Part shown: in pieces, positions 6,532 through 11,024 of the stretch
Layout: each line of letters begins with the position of its first letter
How positions within the stretch are numbered: the stretch's first letter is position 1
DNA from: Nitrosomonadales bacterium
Lineage (GTDB): Bacteria > Pseudomonadota > Gammaproteobacteria > Burkholderiales > SG8-41
NCBI GenBank assembly: GCA_009885185.1
Contig: VFLF01000375.1
Location: forward strand, 1-11,024
Direction: 5' to 3'
Length of the DNA: 11,024 nucleotides
Program-made: the position numbers and the translations under genes
Notes under the pieces: generated by a model
The model's database searches: none
Told to the model about the DNA's origin: nothing
Seen by the model: the letters and a program-made list of their open reading frames with translations, nothing else

Positions 6532-7551
6532 ATGGTTATACGCTGGGGCATTATTGGTTTGGGCGACATCGCCGAGCGCAACTTCACGCCGGCGCTGGGC
6601 AAGGCCGCCGGATCACAACTGGTGTCGGTGTATAGCCGCAGCCTCGACAAGGGCAAGGCGTTTTGCGCCCGCTACAACGTGCCGCGCGCCTACGATGCGC
6701 TCGACAAGATGCTCGCCGATCCCGAACTGGACGCGGTGTACATCGCCAGTCCCAACGCCTTGCACGCCGAGCAATCCGTGGCGGCATCGCGGGCGGGCAA
6801 GCACGTGCTGTGCGACAAGCCGATGGCGCTGAGCGAAGCCGATGGCGAGCGCATGATCCGCGCCGCTGAAGAGCATAAGGTCCGGCTCGACGTGGCGTAT
6901 CGACTGCGTTATCACCCCGCGCACATCGAGGCGCGCCGCCGCGTGCAGTCGGGGGTGCTGGGCGAAATGCAACTGATCAAGGCGCAGAACTTTGTGGGCG
7001 GCGCGCGCCCCTATTGGGCCAGCATGGGCTGGCGCAACGATCCGGCGATTGCAGGCTCCGGCTCCATCGTCGCGCAGGCCGTGCATCCGGTGGATTTGCT
7101 GCGGTATCTGACCGATAGCGAAATCGTCGAAGTACGCTGCATCACCGACGAAGCGCCGCCGTCGCGGCCCACCGACGAGGCCACCGTCAGCATTTTCAAG
7201 TTCGCCAACGGCGCGCTGGCGCAAGTGGCGTCCGGCGCGGTGGTGCCGCGCTCGGACAACGACGCGGTGTTATACGGCAGCCGTGGCAAGATTTCGTGTC
7301 TGGGCACGCTGGGCCGTAACGAGGCCGGGCGCGTGCAGGAGGTGGTGGTGGACAGCGCCGCGCCGCAGGTGCGCTTGCTATTTGCCGACGACACACCCAT
7401 CACGCGCACCACAAAATTGATCGAAGCGTTTAATCGCTCCATCACGCACGGCGAGCCGACCACGATGTCCGCGCAAAACGGCTTGCAGATGATCCGCATC
7501 GCCAATGCCATGCATGAATCCAGCAGGCACGGCAGGGCGATTAAAGTGTAG
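6532..7551 (+). CDS. Gfo/Idh/MocA-family NAD(P)-dependent oxidoreductase
   Basis: A 339-residue cytoplasmic dehydrogenase of the family that oxidises or reduces sugars, inositols, keto-sugars and some semialdehydes. The N-terminal Rossmann motif GLGDIA is at 9-14. The second strand ends in YSRS (34-37) with no acidic residue, which leans toward NADP(H). The family EKP motif appears as CDKP (94-97) with the conserved K96. The catalytic segment AQAVHPVD gives H185 and D188. No secretion signal is seen. The ATG at 6532 has AGGA 8 bases upstream; a GTG at 6508 in the same frame is less likely. The only plus-strand gene here, it diverges from the Bug/GMC operon and converges on the alpha/beta-hydrolase gene. 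It might process the product of a GMC dehydrogenase, as in keto-sugar pathways, but that is an inference from position. Confidence 0.93.
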   Translation: MVIRWGIIGLGDIAERNFTPALGKAAGSQLVSVYSRSLDKGKAFCARYNVPRAYDALDKMLADPELDAVYIASPNALHAEQSVAASRAGKHVLCDKPMALSEADGERMIRAAEEHKVRLDVAYRLRYHPAHIEARRRVQSGVLGEMQLIKAQNFVGGARPYWASMGWRNDPAIAGSGSIVAQAVHPVDLLRYLTDSEIVEVRCITDEAPPSRPTDEATVSIFKFANGALAQVASGAVVPRSDNDAVLYGSRGKISCLGTLGRNEAGRVQEVVVDSAAPQVRLLFADDTPITRTTKLIEAFNRSITHGEPTTMSAQNGLQMIRIANAMHESSRHGRAIKV

Positions 7552-7569
7552 GGCGGGAGCCATCCCGCC
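7552..7569. terminator. Hairpin between convergent genes, possible bidirectional terminator
   Basis: GGCGGG (7552-7557) and CCCGCC (7564-7569) can form a 6-bp all-GC stem with a 6-base loop. It begins immediately after the Gfo/Idh stop codon and lies 6 bp from the stop of the converging alpha/beta-hydrolase gene, filling most of the 24-bp gap. No run of T follows on either strand, so intrinsic termination is uncertain. Position is the main support. Confidence 0.4.
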
Positions 7570-7575
7570 AGCAGA

Positions 7576-8358
7576 TTACGCCTTTAAAAATCCCAGCACG
7601 GTGTCCGCAAACAATTGCGGCGTTTCCACGTTCATGAAGTGTCCGGTATCGGCCAGCAGATACGTCGCGCCGGCGGTGGCGGCGGCCACGCGCTGCGCCA
7701 CGTCGGGCGGACGCTGCGTGTCGTGTTTCGCGCCGATCACCAGCGTAGGCGCCTTGATTTTCGCGTATTCGGGTGTGAGATCGACGTTCTGCATCATGCG
7801 CGCCTGTGCTGCGAACGACGCCGGCGTGTTGCACACCCAGCGCGCCTGATAACGCTTGAAGCGCTCGCGATCCAGCGCGCGCAGATGCTCGGGGTACGAG
7901 CGGTCGTGGCTCGCCTGCATCGCGGAACGTATGCCCTCGCGCTCGACCAGCGCGGCGCGTTCGATGCTGTGAGGGCTGCGCGCGACATTGCTGCCGATGT
8001 AAGGACTGGCGATGAAAAGCCTCGCTACGCGCGCCGGATGACGCGCGGCAAAGCCCACCGAATAATCCGCGCCCATCGCGCAGCCGGCGAGGTACACGGG
8101 TGCTGTGATGTTTAGGGCATCGAGCAGCGCGGCGAGGTCCGCCACCACACCGTCAAAGGTAAGTTCGCGTACTTTTTCGGAAAAGCCGAAGCCGCGCTGG
8201 TCGTAACGCAGCACGCGAAAATGTTTTTCCAGCGCGGGCAGAGCGTCGTCGTAACTCTCAAGGCAGCCGCCGGCTTCGTGCATCAGCACCAGCGTGTCTT
8301 TACCGGATCCGCTCAGCGTGTAACGCAGGCTGGCACCGTTGGCTTCGATCCAGGGCAT
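7576..8358 (-). CDS. Alpha/beta-hydrolase-fold protein lacking the usual nucleophile
   Basis: A 260-residue cytoplasmic protein with the alpha/beta-hydrolase layout, resembling enol-lactonases and meta-cleavage hydrolases. The oxyanion-loop motif HEAGG is at 27-31, YDQRGFGFS at 52-60, the acid D213 in GAKHD and the histidine H240 in DTGHF. At the nucleophile elbow, where G-x-S-x-G is expected, the sequence is G92-C-A-M-G96: alanine (codon GCG) occupies the nucleophile position and a cysteine sits one residue before it. The fold is sure but ordinary ester hydrolysis is doubtful. A His/Asp-only mechanism, as in cofactor-free dioxygenases of this fold, or a non-catalytic role are alternatives. 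AGGAG 8 bases upstream fixes the start at 8358; the open frame up to 8424 only reads through repeat DNA. It follows GMC paralogue 2 after 167 bp and may not share its transcript. Confidence 0.9.
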   Translation of the reverse strand: MPWIEANGASLRYTLSGSGKDTLVLMHEAGGCLESYDDALPALEKHFRVLRYDQRGFGFSEKVRELTFDGVVADLAALLDALNITAPVYLAGCAMGADYSVGFAARHPARVARLFIASPYIGSNVARSPHSIERAALVEREGIRSAMQASHDRSYPEHLRALDRERFKRYQARWVCNTPASFAAQARMMQNVDLTPEYAKIKAPTLVIGAKHDTQRPPDVAQRVAAATAGATYLLADTGHFMNVETPQLFADTVLGFLKA

Positions 8359-8383
8359 GGGGTTCTCCTCTGAAAGGCGAAAA

Positions 8384-8485
8384 ACCAACCCTGTCGTTCC
8401 CGCGCAGGCGGGAACCCATAACACCGTGTCACTTGCGAGGGCTTATGGATTCCCGCGTGTGCGGGAATGACAGGGGTGGGTTGGT
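8384..8485. repeat. Inverted pair of dRS3-like hairpins (copies 2 and 3), REPIN- or MITE-like
   Basis: Two hairpins face each other. Copy 2 pairs GTTCCCGC (8396-8403) with GCGGGAAC (8408-8415) around GCAG. Copy 3 pairs ATTCCCGC (8449-8456) with GCGGGAAT (8461-8468) around GTGT. The outer flanks also match in inverted orientation: ACCAACCCTGTC on the left, and GACAGGGGTGGGTTGGT on the right, which carries an extra five bases or so. The inner flanks share CCATA/TATGG. The whole unit of about 100 bp thus forms a large imperfect inverted repeat around a spacer of about 22 bp. It lies between GMC paralogue 2 and the alpha/beta-hydrolase gene. This is the arrangement of a REP doublet, though no RAYT transposase gene is in the window. 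Confidence 0.8.
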
Positions 8486-8525
8486 ACGTTGAAGTGAATG
8501 AAAAAGTAGGGCCGATGACGAAACA

Positions 8526-10289
8526 TCAAACCATCGACTGGCCCGGCCGCTTCAGATAGGTCTCTTTGATGCCGTCGGCGGTCCAGCAGGCCAGCATGCC
8601 GATGGTTTCCGTCGGGCCTACTGCGGCGTTTTGCGGATACGCGCTGCCGCCGACCACGAACAGGTTCGGCACATCCCATGATTGCAGATGTTTGTTCACC
8701 ACGCTGGTGGAGGGATCAGCGCCCATCACCGCGCCGCCGATGTTGTGCGTGCTTTGATAGGGGACGATACTGTATTTGCTGGGCACGGCGCGCGCGGCGT
8801 AGCTGGTGGGCGCCATGGCTTTGGCGATTTCGACGCACTTTTCGTTCATGAACTTGAGCATCTTCTGCTCATTCTGATGCCAGTCGAAAGTCATGCGCAG
8901 CAGCGGCAGGCCGTTCGCATCGCGATAGGTCGGGTCGAGATCGAGATAATGCTGACGGTAGCTCTGGCACGAGCCGTGGATACTGATGCTGAAACTACGG
9001 CGGTAATTGTGTGCCACCGCTTTTTTCCACTCGGCGCCCCAGCGCGGCGTGCCGTGGGGCACGGGCTTGGATTTGATCGGCGTAGCACCCGCATTCGATA
9101 CTGCGATGTAGGCGCTACCGACAAAGCCAAGTTCTGAACGGTCGAGTTCCTCGCCGTTGAAATCGTCGAACTGCACGCTGGTCATGCCGCCGCCGATGAA
9201 CGGGTTGAACTCGCGGTCATCAAAGAACACTTCGACCTTGCCGCCGGTTTGATACGAGTAGTTGCGGCCCACCACGCCGGTGCCCGCCACTGGATCGTAG
9301 GGCTTGCCGATGCCCGACAGCAGCAGAAGGCGCGTGTTGTTGAAGCAGTAAGTCGCCAGCACCACGATGTTGGCGGGCTGCTCCACGGTTTGTCCGCGCG
9401 CGTCGATGTAGGTGACGCCGGTGGCCTGCTTGCCGGTGGAATCCTTGTTGACCTTGATCACATTGCACAGCGGGCGCATTTCGAAATTTGTTTTTTTCAT
9501 CAGCGCAGGCAGCACCGCGGTAAGCGGGTTGGCCTTGGCGCCGGCCGCGCAGGCATGGCTGCTGCAAAAGCCGCCGCGCTGGCATTCGCCCATCATCACT
9601 TTATAGAGGTTCATGTAGTCGCGGGTCATCGCGGCGGCCGGCCCCGGAAACGGGTGATAGCCCAGTTCTTTCGCGGCCTTGGCGAACAGCATGCCCTGCG
9701 GCGTGCTACGCGTCGGCGGGTTCGGATACTCGCGCGAACGCGGGCCTTCAAACGGATTGCCGCCGGGCTGGATTTCGCCGTTCAGGTTGCCGGCCTTGCC
9801 GCCGACGCCGTAGATGTGCTCGAACTGGTCGTAATACGGTTCGAGTTCGTCGTAAGTCACGCCCCAGTCTTGGCTGGTGCAATCTTCGGGGAAAAAGTTT
9901 TTGCCGTGCTTCTCGGTCATGCGGCTGCGGATTTCAAAATCGTACGGCAAAAAGCGCCGTGCATTGCAGCCCCAGTGCGCCGCCGTACCACCGACGATCT
10001 CACCGGGCTTGAACGAACCCAATTCGCGCATCGGCAGCGCGGTTTCACCCATGTTGTTGCGGAGGGTAATCGTTTCGCGCGACAGATTCTGAAAAATGTC
10101 GCTGTGGCGGTCGAACTTCAGTTCGTCGTGCGTGTACGGCATCACGAAGTCGTGCTGCGGCTCGATCATGCGGCCACGCTCAATGCACACCACGTTAAGT
10201 CCCGCATTCGCGAGTTCCATGCAGATGATCGATCCGGCAACGCCGCTGCCCACTACCACCGCATCGACGGGTTTAAGTTTTGTCGTCAT
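8526..10289 (-). CDS. GMC-family FAD-dependent dehydrogenase (gluconate 2-dehydrogenase flavoprotein-like), paralogue 2
   Basis: A 587-residue paralogue of the protein at 3609-5375, roughly 70 percent identical by eye with nearly gap-free alignment. It keeps the FAD motif GSGVAG (14-19), AAHWG with H105 as candidate FAD attachment residue, the C-x5-C-x4-C cysteines C236, C242 and C247, and the probable catalytic H515 in STHNIGG. Near the C-terminus it reads QNAAVGPTETIG, so the Asn seen in paralogue 1 is replaced by Val-Gly. The gene begins one base after the subunit 3 stop (TAA, C, ATG), implying translational coupling. A TTG at 10304 in frame is a possible longer start but overlaps the upstream gene. 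The pairing with a subunit 3 matches gluconate 2-dehydrogenase and glucoside 3-dehydrogenase complexes. No cytochrome c subunit is visible. The substrate is unknown. Confidence 0.92.
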   Translation of the reverse strand: MTTKLKPVDAVVVGSGVAGSIICMELANAGLNVVCIERGRMIEPQHDFVMPYTHDELKFDRHSDIFQNLSRETITLRNNMGETALPMRELGSFKPGEIVGGTAAHWGCNARRFLPYDFEIRSRMTEKHGKNFFPEDCTSQDWGVTYDELEPYYDQFEHIYGVGGKAGNLNGEIQPGGNPFEGPRSREYPNPPTRSTPQGMLFAKAAKELGYHPFPGPAAAMTRDYMNLYKVMMGECQRGGFCSSHACAAGAKANPLTAVLPALMKKTNFEMRPLCNVIKVNKDSTGKQATGVTYIDARGQTVEQPANIVVLATYCFNNTRLLLLSGIGKPYDPVAGTGVVGRNYSYQTGGKVEVFFDDREFNPFIGGGMTSVQFDDFNGEELDRSELGFVGSAYIAVSNAGATPIKSKPVPHGTPRWGAEWKKAVAHNYRRSFSISIHGSCQSYRQHYLDLDPTYRDANGLPLLRMTFDWHQNEQKMLKFMNEKCVEIAKAMAPTSYAARAVPSKYSIVPYQSTHNIGGAVMGADPSTSVVNKHLQSWDVPNLFVVGGSAYPQNAAVGPTETIGMLACWTADGIKETYLKRPGQSMV

Positions 10290-10290
10290 G

Positions 10291-10950
10291 TTATTTGTTC
10301 TCAATCGACTTGATCATGATGTGCTTGGCGTAACCCTGTGCATCCACCTGCGCTTTTTTGGTTTCGATGTCGAGGATGCTCACCGGCTCCGCGCGGTAAA
10401 CCTCCGGGTTATCCACGTGCCCGTTGTAGGCGCCCGACGCCACGCCGGGAAAGCCCAAGAGCTTCCAGCCCACCTTGTCGCGGTTGCCGCCGTAAATCGG
10501 ATCGGCGAAAAAGCCTTCCTCGGTATTGCGCCACAAGAGATCAAAAAACAGTTTGCTCGACAGCGACGGCAGCGCGACCTTGCCTTGCTCCAGCGCCTGC
10601 AACACCTCATCCTGCTGCGCGCCGGTCAGGAATTCAAAATTCTTGCCGTATTGTTTGGTGCAATAGCGGTTGGTTTCCAGTATGCCGACCTTGTAAATTT
10701 CCTGCGGCGTCAGCCGCGACTGAAACCCCTGCTGCGGCGTGCCTTCCTGCCAGGGGCCGGAGCGGTAATTGCGCCCGTGCGTGCCCCACACGCTGCACAA
10801 CTGGCGGTCGATGTAGTAAGTAACGTCGGCGTCTTTCCCCCCCGGCCCCAGATCGTCTGGCGGAATCAGGCGATCAACGGCGGCGTCAAGAAAACGAACT
10901 TCCGGTTGTGTCAGACAACCGTAGGCGTGTGGAACAGCAGATTCTCCCAT
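10291..10950 (-). CDS. Gluconate 2-dehydrogenase subunit 3-like protein
   Basis: A 219-residue small subunit expected to bind the GMC flavoprotein encoded just downstream and help it fold or be exported. The family signature is clear: FLDAAVDRLIPPDD near the start (20-33), then FFADPIYGGNRDKVGWKLLGFPG (147-169) in the C-terminal half. Typical members carry a twin-arginine signal that exports the whole complex; this one starts MGESAVPHAYG with no RR motif and no hydrophobic core. An in-frame TAG at 10975-10977 rules out an upstream extension in this sequence. GGGAG 8 bases before the ATG at 10950 supports the start. Either the complex acts in the cytoplasm or export depends on another protein. 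Beyond these family features nothing fixes the substrate. Confidence 0.88.
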   Translation of the reverse strand: MGESAVPHAYGCLTQPEVRFLDAAVDRLIPPDDLGPGGKDADVTYYIDRQLCSVWGTHGRNYRSGPWQEGTPQQGFQSRLTPQEIYKVGILETNRYCTKQYGKNFEFLTGAQQDEVLQALEQGKVALPSLSSKLFFDLLWRNTEEGFFADPIYGGNRDKVGWKLLGFPGVASGAYNGHVDNPEVYRAEPVSILDIETKKAQVDAQGYAKHIMIKSIENK

Positions 10951-11024
10951 CCTTGCATCTCCCGGAATATGGAACTATGGACAAGTGCGGCAGGTGATGG
11001 CGTCGTGCGAGACGCCGGCGCCGC
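10951..11024. other. Short region upstream of the subunit 3 gene
   Basis: Only 74 bp remain to the right edge. The ribosome-binding site of the subunit 3 gene (GGGAG) is here. A minus-strand frame open from the window edge ends at a TAG at 10975-10977 and would encode a tail ending DAITCRTCP. It could be the end of an upstream operon gene, but it is too short to judge. No convincing promoter is seen. Confidence 0.3.

Noticed and set aside
9249..10313. Long plus-strand open frame (354 codons) opposite GMC paralogue 2
   Set aside because: It is the counterpart of the antisense frame over paralogue 1 and arises from the shared coding sequence and GC-rich codon use; there is no motif or independent support.

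Overview
This window looks like an accessory catabolic locus from a GC-rich betaproteobacterium, most likely Burkholderiales. The lineage call is an inference. It rests on two tripartite-tricarboxylate (Bug/TctC) solute receptors, a family greatly expanded in that group, and on hairpin repeats with the core ATTCCC-N8-GGGAAT (the dRS3 type known from Neisseria and other betaproteobacteria). No rRNA, tRNA, CRISPR array or transposase gene is visible.

Layout. Reading leftward from about 6408, six minus-strand genes form one probable operon: Bug receptor, GMC-type FAD dehydrogenase, second Bug receptor, D-2-hydroxyacid dehydrogenase, amidohydrolase of the ACMSD/decarboxylase family, and a malate/L-lactate (Ldh_2) dehydrogenase that runs off the left edge. 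Gaps are 19-28 bp except for one of 112 bp before the amidohydrolase, which holds a dRS3-like hairpin. Divergent from this operon, across about 120 bp, lies a plus-strand Gfo/Idh/MocA oxidoreductase (6532-7551). It converges on a second minus-strand set: gluconate-2-dehydrogenase subunit 3-like protein (10950-10291), a second GMC dehydrogenase (10289-8526) one base downstream of it, and an alpha/beta-hydrolase-fold protein (8358-7576). A 167 bp gap before the last gene holds two dRS3-like hairpins in inverted orientation, resembling a REPIN or small MITE.

How the genes may work together (inference). The two GMC proteins are close paralogues of the gluconate/glucoside dehydrogenase flavoprotein type. 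They would oxidise an alcohol or sugar-type substrate. The Gfo/Idh, D-2-hydroxyacid and Ldh_2 dehydrogenases would interconvert hydroxy and keto acids. The amidohydrolase could decarboxylate or hydrolyse an intermediate, and the Bug proteins would bind a carboxylate substrate in the periplasm. No transporter membrane subunits, cytochrome c subunit or regulator lie inside the window. The actual substrate cannot be read from the sequence.

Most notable points: the alpha/beta hydrolase has alanine where the catalytic nucleophile should be; the subunit 3-like protein has no Tat signal and an in-frame stop just upstream of its start; the two GMC paralogues differ from each other and from the usual pattern at the expected catalytic Asn; and repeat hairpins sit in the only two long gaps within the minus-strand gene sets.
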